Of a DNA stretch of 64,000 nt, positions 21,999-33,442 are shown one piece after another (within the stretch, counting starts at the first letter, position 1; every line of letters starts with the position of its first letter). The notes beneath the pieces are model-generated. The model was given only the letters and a program-made list of their open reading frames with translations, ran no database searches and had not been told where the DNA came from. Source of the stretch: Ustulina deusta (Eukaryota; Ascomycota; Sordariomycetes; Xylariales; Xylariaceae); the NCBI GenBank assembly GCA_023159155.1, contig JAJNNX010000001.1, positions 3,286,001 through 3,350,000 of the forward strand, read 5' to 3'. A program made the translations under genes and the position numbers.

Positions 21999-24900
21999 GA
22001 CAGGATATACCCCGGACAGAGCCCGGAAAAAGCAAAAATAGTGCCTAGGCTGAAGAACCCAATATTCGGATACCTAGCAGCTCGGTGATAATTGCTGGAC
22101 TGTACGTACACGTAGTGATCCACGCGAACAGACAGGGGTATGTCAACCATACGACAGCACACCAATATGGTACGTGGCAAGGGCACAGAAAACACTGGGG
22201 GACAGGGGTACGGAACTCGCAATATTGACCCTCACGTGGTTCTCTTGGCGAACTCTGTTCTAGAAGAAAAAGAAGCAGCGGAGAAAACCGGGCTAATTTG
22301 CTCGTGTCTCAATACCCCCCCGTCCCGTCCGAGACAGCTCAGGGTTCGTACTCCGCACCAGAGGCAAGGGATGGAGAAGGAAATGAAATGCTACTAATAA
22401 CAACAGCAACGGGGATTGGATTAAGCGCGAGAATTAGGACCTCAGAGCCCAAGACGAACAAAGACGGCAATTCCGATAACCTGGGGAGGACTCACAGCAT
22501 AAACGTGAATAATGTCGTCGTGGGATCCATCACAGATTAGGAAAGTCCACGCTCAGGGCCGTTAACAACCGTAGACTTATATGAAGGGCGACGACCCAGA
22601 CGCCACGAACCAGTTTGCCGCCGTGTCAGGCTCGAACTGCCCAAGATAGAAACAATTGTCACGATCTCGCGAACCGTTGAGCCAGCGCGCCAGGAACGGT
22701 CCAATTCACACAGATGAGCGGATGTGTCAAATTGGCCAATGGCGTTCCGTAGAGAGGGCTGACGGAGGCGCCGTAATTGGCCGCCGAGCTGGTACCTACT
22801 GTGCACTACTGTATGCACAGTTGGGAGTTGGAGGTAGGGGTAAGGGATGTCAGCGCTTATCAGAAGAGTCACCCAGGCGAATACCTAGTGTATGCCAGGG
22901 CTGACAGTTCTGCTTGGGGGAGTCGCTGGACCGAGATTTCGAATGTGTTTCGCTTGAAAACAGTGATACTATTTTTTGGGAAATGTTGTTTTGTTTGTTT
23001 CTTATTTTTCTCCTGGAAAGATTTCCCTGATTAGCCTCAACTCATTCAGCTTGCATCCTTTTTTTCATGAGCAGTTTACCTAGTCACTCCCGAACAAAGC
23101 TGTCACAGCACTAGCAACCACTAGGTAGGTACTGTATACGCTGTACACTACACTAAGTCGAGTAGTCCAGCTGGGTTAGCTGAGAACAAAGGCACCCTGG
23201 GCGTTCCTGAGCTTGGCTGACGGCCGGGATTGGTCTCATCGACTAATTAGTGTCGTCTTGGGACCAGGAAGAGCCTTGCTCAGGTTCTAAATGTCGGTGT
23301 CGGTCTTGCGGGAACCGTTGCAGCGTGCTTATCCTTTCACACACACTCTATCTCTCTCTCTCTCTTTGTCGAGGAGCGAGACCACAAAAAGCAGGTTTGG
23401 AAGCTGTAAGACCAAATCGTGTCTAACGCTTTGACACCAATTGTCTTATGTCGGTGACAACCAAGCTCCTCGAAGGTCGCCGTCCAGGAGAATGGGAAAT
23501 CTGATTTGAGGTGAACTCGAGCTTGGCAAAGCCACAAAGTAGTGTGTTTTCTAGAAATGGGAGAAATGCGACAGGTGTCCGTGTTGCTCGTTCTGGTGGG
23601 CGCTGGTCTACTTCTACACGGAAACCAAGTCGGCTTTCAAGACGGTGGTTTGCGTCATCGTTATAAGTGTCTGCGCACCGGACAAATGGCACTCGGCAGA
23701 TAGGAGTTCGAATGCAATGCGACACAACACGAAACGTGCAGCCAGCATGCAGCTATTCTTCGACGGCATGACGCTGTGCTACTCTTCGCCGTTCTCGTCG
23801 TTTTCGTCGTTTTCGTCGTTGGGAATGAGGCACACAGGCTTTCGGGTTTCGGGTTTGGCTGGGTCAGCTGCTTTGTCTGCGCTACGCCACCTCATCTTCA
23901 GAGTTCCTACACTGAGTCCGCTATGCTGCGACGAAAACGGCAAGACCATTCTGGCCTCGGCCAATGAGGGGTCTCGGTTGAACCAATGGCGTCCCTAATC
24001 CGGACATCAATAATTCATGCAGGTCCTTAATCAGGCACCAGGGGTCTCTTGTGCATAGGTAATAAGTGCACTAGTAGTGTGCACTAGATAGTCCTAGAGA
24101 TATCCCCTAACACAGCCGAAATTAGCTCATCTCGAACTGCTTATACTAGGACGAGACACACAACAAGTTAATTGAATAAGTTGATTGCATGGTACTAGGA
24201 AGTCTCTACACCGGAATGTTCACAAGTCGTGTACATGTACAACTAACGATAAAGCCCTGCTCGATATGAAAATGAACAGTATTGCAAATGCACTTGGTCC
24301 GAACATTCCCTGGTTGCAGTCACACCAGCGACGCCACATGCTTTGCTGGCAAGCCACAAATACAACCCCAACAGTTCTCCCATTCAAACGAAATAAGCTG
24401 CATCCAACCAGCTGGTAAGACACTGTCTTGTCATTATCTAGCGCCCACTGCAACAGAACCCCGAGAATACCCGCCGCCCTAGCTAAGTATGACGACAATA
24501 TGTATATTCTTCCCGGAGTTGACTGTTGCCGCCTAAAAAAGCTACCAGACTTGCACGCGCTATCTGGGTGCTATACGCTTCACTGCAATGCACCATTCAC
24601 TATGCCAGCCGAATCTATGATGCAGAACCGTGTCCACTGCGGCCCACGCAGCGCGAGCGGCTAAACCATATTCTCTCTATATAATTAATGTTGTGCAGGC
24701 TGTGGCTACTAGCCTTTGGGCAGACGTCAGCTTGCACTAGCGTGGTATGCCGTGACATCATGGCCTCGTGTTCTAGACCAAATCTATCTGCCTATGCGAA
24801 CTAGTATGTGTGTGCATGGCATATATGTAGAGGCGCTTGTCAATTGAGCCGAGAGACAATAGTAAAACGCAATGAACTTCCGAGCTTGCATTCACGATGC

Positions 24901-27900
24901 TACAGAAGTCATGTTCCCAAGCTCCACGCGCAAATGCAGACCAGTACAGTAATATGCACACTAGATAGAAGCCAAACTTGTATAAAGGCTGAAGATCACC
25001 CCCTTACCCAAGAGACGATCCCTCCAAAAAGAAGAAGAAGAAAAGAAAGTGCAGGCAACAAAAGTTCCTTGCCATACTTTGAGAGGTAACTAGGTAGGTT
25101 TAGTGTAGTGGTAGTCTGGTGAATTCATGCTGACCACCGAGTCTAACCAGTCTAAAATGGCGCCTAGTTCTACAGAATGGTCTCGTGACGCTCGGGGAAT
25201 TATTAGTGTAATAAGTTTAGGTGGATGATCGCCACCGTGCCGGGGGTACCCAAGGCATCGGGACACGGAGTGAACATGGCTTTTTGTATTCACCGACGGC
25301 AGCCTCCCATACCTCCCTTACACGGCGTGATGCAACAGTGGATATGTGCACACTGCTACATTACGTTGGACTAACGATGCAGCTCATTTTCCAATGTTAG
25401 GTAGACAGCCGCTAGCTAGGTACCAGAAGGGAGAAATAATTAAAATTGAGATACCTAGAATGTAAATGCCATTTGGATGGGCATAGTAGGTATCTAGTGT
25501 AGGTTTCAAGTTCGTAATTGATGTTGATTTGAGTATGATAAGGAGTTGGGGTCGGGCCACTCCGCACTTGAGCAGCTGCTAGTGTAAGCTTAACATACCC
25601 GCAGGTATGAGTGTGATGAACACGACGTTAGCCTCTTGCACACATCCTCGAAAGTCTACAAGTCGGGCTCATTCCCATTGTCTCGGGCAGTAGTAGTATC
25701 ATGTCTCCATAGGCAGCCTTGGGACTAGAGATATGTCTTGGTGGCTCGGGATTTAAACACTTAGCCCGCTATACTCATCACTACCTCTCACCTCTAGATA
25801 GGCATTGTCTTACACTAGGCACGGTTGCACGGATTCGGCGCATTAATAACGGCACCAGTGGTGGTATCCCGGCTGAATTGTGAAACTGCGTGGTATAAGT
25901 GCGATTTACATAAGACATTCATGCGAATCACAGCAGAAGCTTCTAGACAATAGGTACTGCCGGGCCGACACCTCAAAATAATCGCGTTTAGCAGCAGTAA
26001 TGTAGAAACGTCGAACAACAATTGTCCTGCACTACAATCTCACGTGAGACTATTGACAGCTTGACGCGCGGAGGAAGAAGTTCAATTTACCTTGTTCTGA
26101 CAGCAGAAGCCACTCAGCTCTTGTGCCGAATCATGCAGGAACAGGACATTCCACGTGCTCCAACACGTGTTGCCATGTTGACGGAACGAGCTGAGGGCGA
26201 ACCGAGAGCTGAAACAAGAGGCGTGCCTGTCAGCGCATATCAGCTTACCGAGATCCAGGAAAAACCCATCATTGGCGTTCGCCAAGAGGATTCCTAATTA
26301 TCCCATCCGAATGTTGGGGACAACACACGTCGATCCACCTGTGGAAGTTTTATTGTCATATGTGTGGCTAGTGTACAGCACAGCCTACCCAGGACACTAC
26401 TAGTTCGGCCGTGATAATACAATCCACTGTGCTTCAGAAGTCCTTCCCTACACTAGTGCAGGCATCTCCTCACACCCTCGTAGCCCTACACTATATTGTT
26501 TCTAGTTGAGTGGATTACCCTTCACAAGCTCACATACTAGTATAGTGTATGTATACTAGCCTGGATAGACTAGACTGGACGTGGCGATGATTTCACCTAA
26601 GGGTGTAGAGCATATCATCTACTACCTACACGCTGGATTCGCTTCCTTCGTATGATCTCTAATAAATGAAACTCTCACGCTCACCAGGATCGTGGCAAGT
26701 GTTCACAGTAGGAAGAATTAAGCAAACAATACGGTTAGTGTCCGAACGCATCGTTCCATACTAGAATGATAGAATTGACGCTCAGACATCTTTTTGACCA
26801 CATTACCCGTTTGAAAATTTGCGGGTCACAACAGAGCTACACGTACAAGTGGAAAGTTTAGCACAGATAGAACAAGAATGACACCACCATCGTCTCTCAC
26901 CTCTTGTGAAGTATAGGTATACTGTTAGCCTATGCAAGGTCCTTAAGTCTTGGTACCAAGGATGATCGCCGCCTCAGTGCAGGCGACAGAAGAAAAAAAA
27001 ACCATTTCGACGGGTTTTTTTTCCTGTCCACTACGGTACCGTACGCGCGAGAAGACCATTTGTCCCTTCGCATTAAACGAGAATAAATAGATAGCGGGCC
27101 GCAGCGTGTATGTACCGGGAGAGACCTTGCTGATCTAGATCAAGAGTTATGGGAACCTTGCTGTCAAGGGAGGAAACGATATATTCTGGGCAAATTACTG
27201 TTATGATCCTGACAACAATTATGCCCTTCTTTCGTAGGTCTAGAAGGAAATTAAAGTTCGTTACACTAATAGCGATGGGCAAAAGTATTTAAATACCATC
27301 CGTCTGGCATGATCCATGCAATAACAATTACCACTCGGAGATTTTAAACCTCGTTTGGCCTGGCGCGGTAAAGTGAGTCAACTCTAAAAGGCTCAGCCTT
27401 GCTCTTTGTTTATTACTTATGAACTAAGTTCTCCCCCCCCCCTCCTTACACTAGTATGAATAGAAATTTTACGATTGGTCATTAAAACGTTCAGCGTCAC
27501 AGATCATGAAGTCGAATAAATTAGGCTCGTAAAACTAGGTGCGTCGCTGTCTCAAACTCGGGATAATAACCTCGATGGCCGACGGGGCCGATCTACCGAG
27601 AACCAACTTTAATTATTTTTTTTACTTTTATCATAATTATCTCACAAATATCATCCAACAGTGATGCTATTAGACTAGATATATGCCCACTAAGAATCTC
27701 CGCCAGCCCACACTTTGGTCTTAGGTAATGTTACACGAAATGATATAAACTGCACCGGATAACGAACAGCAACCCATTCTAGGCATTCTATACGGTGCAG
27801 GCTTCATCGTTGTTGCACGCTTTCAGTCTAGGAATCAAGCCCCACAACGCGCTCAACGTGTGTTATCTCGGGTCACGTAAGTCGTGATGCCCGCCCATCG

Positions 27901-28932
27901 AACGATGAGCATACTGGATCAGGAACGGATGAAGGGAGAGTAGAGAGATACCGCCATTTGCATGTATATACCTAGCACGCACACATGAGACACCAATTAT
28001 TATTGTTTTTTCCACGACCCGCCTACTCATCCATCATTAAAGGACCAAAAATAAAAAGACTTGTGGTTCTCAACTGGTCCCGTTTGTCTCCGATTGACTC
28101 TCTCACGAGACATGCAGAACTGTAGACGTAGAGATAGGATCTTAAGTTAAGTCGGCCCGGAGTGGTACAGGTAATTTGCCGAAGCGTGAGCACTTAGTTT
28201 TACTGGAGAGAAGTCGTTCTCCTAAGCGGCGATGCCGCCATGAACCCCAGTGTGTTACTGCTTCCGATCCAGTTAGGTCATGTGAAGCAAACCTTTGGGC
28301 GCAAGTGAACTACTCATCATTTGTATGCAATATTACTCGTTTACTTACGGGTCGGGAAAGGTTCTAGGTAGTACTTGAGATAGAAACACTGATGGGCCGC
28401 CGCAGCCGCCGCGAGAGTTTTTAACTTGAAATAATGCACGCAGGCAGCGTAAGAGCCATAAAACCATCGCGCTGTGTTGTTTTACCACCAAACATCAAGT
28501 TTACCTATAATGACTAGGTATTTTTTTGTCCGGGCTCCTTGTCCTCGATACGAAATGCCAATAAGATTATTCTATGCTGTAGTAGGTATACAAGTACGTA
28601 TCATCGATGCTGCGCACTGGATGGTACCACAATATGTTATAGCGTGGTTCACATGGCCAAAGTCAACCTCGGAAGTTCTGGCCTAAAATTCAATCACATA
28701 AATTCAGGGATAAGTAACTACTCGTACAAAAAAGTAACTTCATAAATGTCGTTCCCTAGGTAGCGCCACCGATCCCGCCTATCCATAACGCCAGCCGTAG
28801 GCGTGAGTCACCAACATTGTCCAATAGGCAAATATTTTGCAGTAATGTCATCTGCCCGGTTGAAAAATACCGCCTGATAAGAAAAGGATGCCCTCCTCCA
28901 CGTCATATTCCAACGCCCATGCCTTTTGTTCC
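21999..28932. other. 6.9 kb gene-poor interval
   Basis: Open frames are at most 117 codons, mostly overlapping on opposite strands, and none shows a family motif. Simple repeats occur: a CT tract at about 23,345-23,366 and a TCGTCGTTT microsatellite at about 23,790-23,822. A 10 bp inverted repeat of A8CC/GGT8 lies at 26,994-27,003 and 27,013-27,022. I cannot support a gene here; degenerate genes or non-coding transcripts remain possible. Confidence 0.45.
26994..27022. other. Perfect 10 bp inverted repeat (poly-A/poly-T hairpin)
   Basis: AAAAAAAACC at 26,994-27,003 pairs with GGTTTTTTTT at 27,013-27,022 across a 9 nt loop. There is no neighbouring gene end, so a terminator role is not supported. 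Confidence 0.4.
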
Positions 28933-29576
28933 TCACGCCCGAGCGATTTCATTGGCGCGGCGGAAAGCCTCGTCCTTCACGTTCATGCTGCGAAAATCAC
29001 CCATCTGTAGGGCATCGGCCCCCTCAACGTCTGGATTGGTGATATTGTGCCCTTCGCTACCGGGGCCTGTATTGCCAATGTGTACATTCTTGGAGCGTAA
29101 AATCCGGAGTCCGCTGAAGACATGACCGTTTAGGTTGGGTGACCATTCGTCAAAGTCTGATGTGTTTCCAATGGTAACCATCTTGCACTTTCTGAGTGTG
29201 CCCCCATGGACGCGGTGGGACCCAGCTGCCGGTCGTCAGCGATGATGGCATTGCCCCTAGAGGACAACTTACTGGAGTGGATGGAGGGGATGTGCCTCTG
29301 GCCTAGTAGCAGACTAGGTGGGCTTCGGGTAGCCATGGGTTCGATATTTAGTCTCACGAAGTTCGAGAATTGGTTTAACTGTGAAGAATTCAGCCAGCAC
29401 AGCCCACGAGCCATCACTAAGCTACTTACAGCCCGTATCACTTGTTCATGTGATAGTGATTGCGTATTGAACTCTTTGACATGTCCCTTGGGGTGTTTCA
29501 CCGTCTTCATAATCTTCCGCTTGGAGGCTGGATCGCGTTTGGATAGCGACTTATCTGATGACTGGCGTGGTGACAT
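28933..29576 (-). CDS. HET-s-like amyloid-motif protein without a HeLo-like domain
   Basis: Minus-strand exons 29576-29430, 29378-29273 and 29225-28933, 181 residues. Introns are 51 nt (GTAAGT...CACAG) and 47 nt (GTAAGT, branch GCTGAC, GGCAG); both are textbook and in phase. The C-terminal half has three copies of hydrophobic-x-hydrophobic-x5-hydrophobic-x-hydrophobic-G-N/D, ending at Gly-Asn 104-105, Gly-Asn 135-136 and Gly-Asp 160-161. This region aligns with the C-terminus of the gene at 31,235-32,154, sharing the GSH lead-in, the GSEGH linker and identical 31- and 25-residue spacing, so the two are paralogous there. The N-terminal 85 residues are basic, probably disordered and unrecognised. 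The start ATG has a good context (GAAAATGTC). An upstream exon via the acceptor near 29,648 is possible. A role as an amyloid signalling partner is inferred. Confidence 0.6.
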
Positions 29577-31234
29577 TTTCTTTTGGTTTGTTTTGAGAAC
29601 TACACCCGATGGCTCCGCAATAGTCGGCACGACGTGGCTCGACAGGAAATCTGTCAAAGATGGTCACAAAGTTCTCAATACGAAGCGAAAATTATATGAT
29701 TGGAAAAATGCACTTTGTCACGAGTGGGCGTTGGGCAGCCATGCTGGCACCAGTTGCTTGGTTGTCTGTCAAAGGCACGCCGCACCCGCATCCGGTCCAA
29801 TCAAACTGGAATTTCGGAATCTGGTATATAGTAAGTGCGTAATATAGAGCGAAGTGCATCTCGATGTTGCAGAGGAGATATTGTCTAGTACTTGGAATCC
29901 ACCGTGAGGGATGTTCTTCTACACTGTTCGTTGTACCTTTCCACCCTGGCCAAATCATACTCCGAACGGGCACCGCTGAGGAGAAAAACACTACCACAAG
30001 GCCCTTCAATATACCATGAGAATATCCATCTTAAACCTTCATTTGAGCCGAATATTTTACTCCTTGTATGATATCACTAACGGCTAGTGAGCCCTTAACC
30101 CGACCCTTCATCCGCTCCGGCCCCTGACAATTGGGTAGAAGCTGGCGGCATGCACGTAGTATTATTGGCACTCGCTGTTTACTGCAGTGCCAACCAGAAC
30201 TTTAAATATTCCCGTCGGCGATGATATTATGATGAATCAGATAGACAATGAGGGAGTCTGTGTGGTTCCTCCGGGGCGGAGCAGGCGTGGCGAGCCGTTG
30301 TGCTTAATCCGTACGTACGATTCCTGACATATACACAATTAACGGGGTGATCTCCATTTCGATTTATCGCGGGAATCATGTTCGTCTGCAGGTAAGAAGA
30401 ATAGCGAGCTGAGTGCTTCATCTACAGTACGAGGGCATTTCCTAGTAACAAAGGGAACTCCTATTATAAGTATCGTGATAATCGATGTATTCCGCAGTGG
30501 GATAAACCAAAGGGGTCCCGCGCAGGGGAGAAGCGAAAGCTGCGAGCTCTTATCAATCAATTGATATTCTGTCGAGGGAATTGAGTCAGCGACCTCGCAT
30601 CAGCATGAGGGGTCACTATATACACTGTGCTTCGTACCTTCTCGACAGTGCGCGAAGTGAATCGCCTACTACTGGCTGATAAATCGCAAGGATTTCTTAG
30701 CAATCAAGCTGGGCGTAGGCATATACTCGTACTAGGTAGCAGGACGAGGACGTATCTGCATGTAAGCACATATACAGTCCCTAATATTTGAAGCATGTAT
30801 GTGGTCTGAGGCCATTGGCCGAGTGTGCTACATGTCGACTAGCTCACAAAGCAAGCCTGGGGCGTAGTGGGAGGTTGTTTGGCATTGGAGCCTCATGGGA
30901 ACCTGGAAAACCTTGGCGTTACCCCGCTGTTTCGATAGATAATCTGCGGCTGTGGAGGCGGGGTTCCTGCAGAGCCTCACATGTCAACTCTTTTAGGTTA
31001 CTATAATAATGGCAAGGAAATGCCGTCAAGAGGATTGTGGCATGTGAAGACCTACGATTTAATTGCAAACAGCGGCAGGCAAGGTGCCTTATGTTTCACT
31101 ACTGGATATTATAATCTGTCCTAGCAATGATGACAGCATCTCGCAATTCTAAGTGCAGAGTTGAGAGTGTCTTTGCACGATCCCGAAACAGGGCTGGCTG
31201 TAGTTCCCTTTTGGCTTATGAGTTCCGCCGATAC
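29577..31234. other. Intergenic region with a gene-relic-like repeat
   Basis: It separates the two amyloid-motif genes. An open frame at 29,692-30,009 (-) lacks a usable ATG and conserved architecture, so it is not called. Within it, 29,885-29,942 is clearly related to 11,086-11,143, including 23 of 24 identical bases at 29,894-29,917. Nothing else was recognised. Confidence 0.45.
29885..29942 (-). repeat. Dispersed repeat, copy 2 (relic-like)
   Basis: Bases 29,894-29,917 match 11,086-11,109 with one mismatch, and similarity continues for about 57 bp. In one minus-strand frame both copies read E-H-P-S-R-W-I-P; in another both read R-T-S/P-L-T-V-D-S. This suggests fragments of one formerly coding sequence. 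The parent family was not recognised. Confidence 0.45.
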
Positions 31235-32154
31235 CTACATGTCGGCTCGTACAGTTTGGTGGCTGTGGCCGCCCCGTTGGAGTGAGATTTCCCGAAACTT
31301 GTGCTCTAGATCCGCATAGTCACCAAGCATGGTTGCCTCGTTCTTTTCCACCACACCAACGTCGAAAATATGCCCTTCTGAATTGCTACCCGCATTTCCG
31401 ATGTGCAGAAATTTATTCCCTGATGCCGTGAAGTCGATGAAGAAGTGCCCGGCCATATGGGGTAGGATACTGGATGGATTCGAAACGTTTCCCAAGGAAA
31501 CGGTAACGTTGTCCCTGATTGTCAACCCTTTGAAGGAATGTGACCCCGCTGTGACACGATTGTTATTGGTGACTGGTCGTATCGTCAATATAGACTGGAG
31601 AGCGACGTACCCTTCCTCTTCTCGCATTCAGTCAAAGCATGACTGTTCTCCGTCGAGCGCAACAAGGGAGTGGCAGTGGAAATGGCCTGTGCGGAGGTCA
31701 TAGGTACCCCTGAAGATCTAAGAATGAGTTCCTTTATCTCTTTCTGGTCGTGGGCGTTCTGAGATGCTATGAGAAGGGCGAGGTTTTCCATCGTATTCCT
31801 AACATCCCCAAAGCATTCGTTCAGCTGTTGTAACAAGTTGCCACTTATTATAGTCCAGCGCTGCCGACCCTTGGACAACTGCTCGAAGTTTGAAAGGATC
31901 TCTCTGATCGTCGTTGTTTTGGCTAATATGGCCTTTAGGCAAAGGTCGAGCTCTTTGGTTTGTATGGGTGGATTCTTCTCGATATACTTGGCGATAGCAA
32001 CAAGCTCCTTGAACTGACGATCGTACTCCGCGAGTCTTTTGGGGGTGTTTCGAATTTTACGACGAACTTCGTTAAGCTTGGACGATACTGTAATAACGTA
32101 CCCCACTAACTGGCCCGTAGAGGCCAAAGCGCCTAGAACATCAAGGCCTGACAT
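31235..32154 (-). CDS. HELLF-like protein: HeLo-like domain plus three HET-s-type amyloid motifs
   Basis: Minus-strand exons 32154-31611 and 31548-31235, 285 residues. The 62 nt intron starts GTACGT; an alternative acceptor would make it 38 nt and add 8 residues, also in frame. The N-terminus (MSGLDVLGALASTGQLVGYV) has Gly3, Gly8, Gly14 and Gly18 on a hydrophobic helix, as in fungal HeLo-like/STAND N-terminal domains. Amphipathic helices follow to about residue 145. After a Ser/Thr-rich linker come three motifs with Gly-Asn/Asp at 201-202, 232-233 and 257-258. Each has hydrophobic or small residues at -11, -9, -3 and -1 relative to the Gly, the register of HET-s/HELLF repeats. In that family, amyloid templating by an NLR partner activates the HeLo-like domain to disrupt membranes and kill the cell. 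Activity here is inferred. An upstream in-frame ATG at 32,265 would add 37 unremarkable residues. Confidence 0.75.
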
Positions 32155-32697
32155 CCCAACAAGAACTTTGGGGGGCCTGTATGATTGGATATGATCATTA
32201 GTGGCTGCGTGGTGGTTGCTGCTTAGCGCTCCGGAGGGGACTCTGAACGCACATATATTCTCCATGGATAGATAGCGATTGAACTCTTATATAACAAGGA
32301 GACGTGTATCCGCCCTGCCGTTATGACACGTCGAGTGCAAGTAACATATTGCAGCAGGCTACGAGGCAGACGGGTGAGGGGGTGATATGATGACTCTGTC
32401 CAATTCTGCCCCCACCCTGACACCGGGTTGAGAGCAGGCAATAGCGATCAGAAATATACAACAAATTTACGGATGGACATCGTGGCTTGCGTGAGGCATC
32501 AGACCAGAGTATGCAGGTCATTGGGTGCCAATGACTTGCGTGACGTTACCTGGTGTCAGCCGCTGACCGATTGTCGTACTCGGTACCTACAGCGCCTGAT
32601 TAGCCGCCAAAACGCTCGACCAAATACCAACAGCTTCCAATTGGGTTGTCAAACAGCAGGAAACATCACAACCCTCAACGCTTAAAGAGGAGCATCA
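32155..32697. promoter_or_regulatory. Shared divergent upstream region of the amyloid-motif genes
   Basis: These 543 bp separate the HELLF-like gene (-) from the single-motif gene (+). A divergent layout is usual for NLR/effector amyloid pairs and would allow co-expression. No specific regulatory site was recognised. Confidence 0.35.
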
Positions 32698-33442
32698 ATG
32701 GCTGGGTCAAGGAGTAAGTCTAGGAGGTTGCAGGGTAAGGTACAGGCGGACAACCATAGCCGGCAGCCGAGGGGCGTGCAGAACCATGGACCGGATGAAA
32801 GCAGCAGCCAACCCTCGGCCCAGCACATATCCGACTTCCAGGTCAGGCGGGCCGCCAACGTCAACCTCGGCGAAACACGTATGTATACATCATGTTAAAG
32901 GCCAATATCTAGACTGTGGCTTTAGCTGCTAAGTGAAAGTGGATTAGATGTCCGGGCTGCTAACAGCGAGTGGTTCAGATGCGCCCATGTTTTTCATCAA
33001 CATTAGCGAGCAAAACATGTCCGAGTTGATATTTGCCCTCTCAACTCGTTTCGTGGGGGGACTCACCCCCGAATTATCCTATAAGAATACTGGCCCCGAC
33101 CCATCCGACGTCCTGTTCTACTACGCAAACTCATTGGCGGCCGAAGCCCATCCTGGGATGCATCCAAATCAGCGTCGTGGCCATCGAGGCAGTTCACCAC
33201 CACTCAGTCATAGGCAACCAGACGTTGCTACCCATTCCACGCAACACGGAACACAGATCAATGGTCCGGTGGAGGACCAGGAAACCCCTGATGATCAGCA
33301 GCTACCGTTGGGGGGAGTCGATCAGAGCAAGCTGGCGGAAGGAAAACAGCGAGTCAAGACTGGTCTGACTCGTAACGATTTAGGTCAGGATCAGGAGGAG
33401 AAGAAAGATTGGTACCAGTCCTTGCGACCGAGAAATAAATAA
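32698..33442 (+). CDS. Small protein with one N-terminal HET-s-like motif
   Basis: Exons 32698-32878 and 32967-33442, 218 residues. The 88 nt intron starts GTATGT and ends CTAACAG; another acceptor (TTCAG, 12 nt later) is also in frame. The basic, Gln/Ser-rich N-terminus leads to one motif at residues 46-59 (DFQVRRAANVNLGE). Phe47, Val49, Val55 and Leu57 sit at -11, -9, -3 and -1 from Gly58, the same register as the three motifs in the divergent HELLF-like gene. NLR receptors of this system carry such a single motif at their N-terminus, but no NACHT, NB-ARC or repeat domain follows. Instead there is an unrecognised segment (FFINISEQNMSELIFALSTRF ... DVLFYYANSLAAEA) and a polar, disordered tail. 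It may be a truncated receptor or an adaptor. The gene model rests on splice sites and motif only. Confidence 0.5.

Noticed and set aside
21999..28932. Search for tRNA or 5S rRNA genes in the gene-poor interval
   Set aside because: Reading for T-loop (GGTTCRA) and A/B-box patterns by eye gave only isolated partial matches, such as GAGTTCGAATGC near 23,704, with no cloverleaf around them.
29692..30009. 105-codon minus-strand frame ending near the amyloid-motif gene
   Set aside because: It has no ATG start or convincing splice link to the exon at 29,576. Other frames of the same stretch look equally protein-like, which fits a decayed relic.
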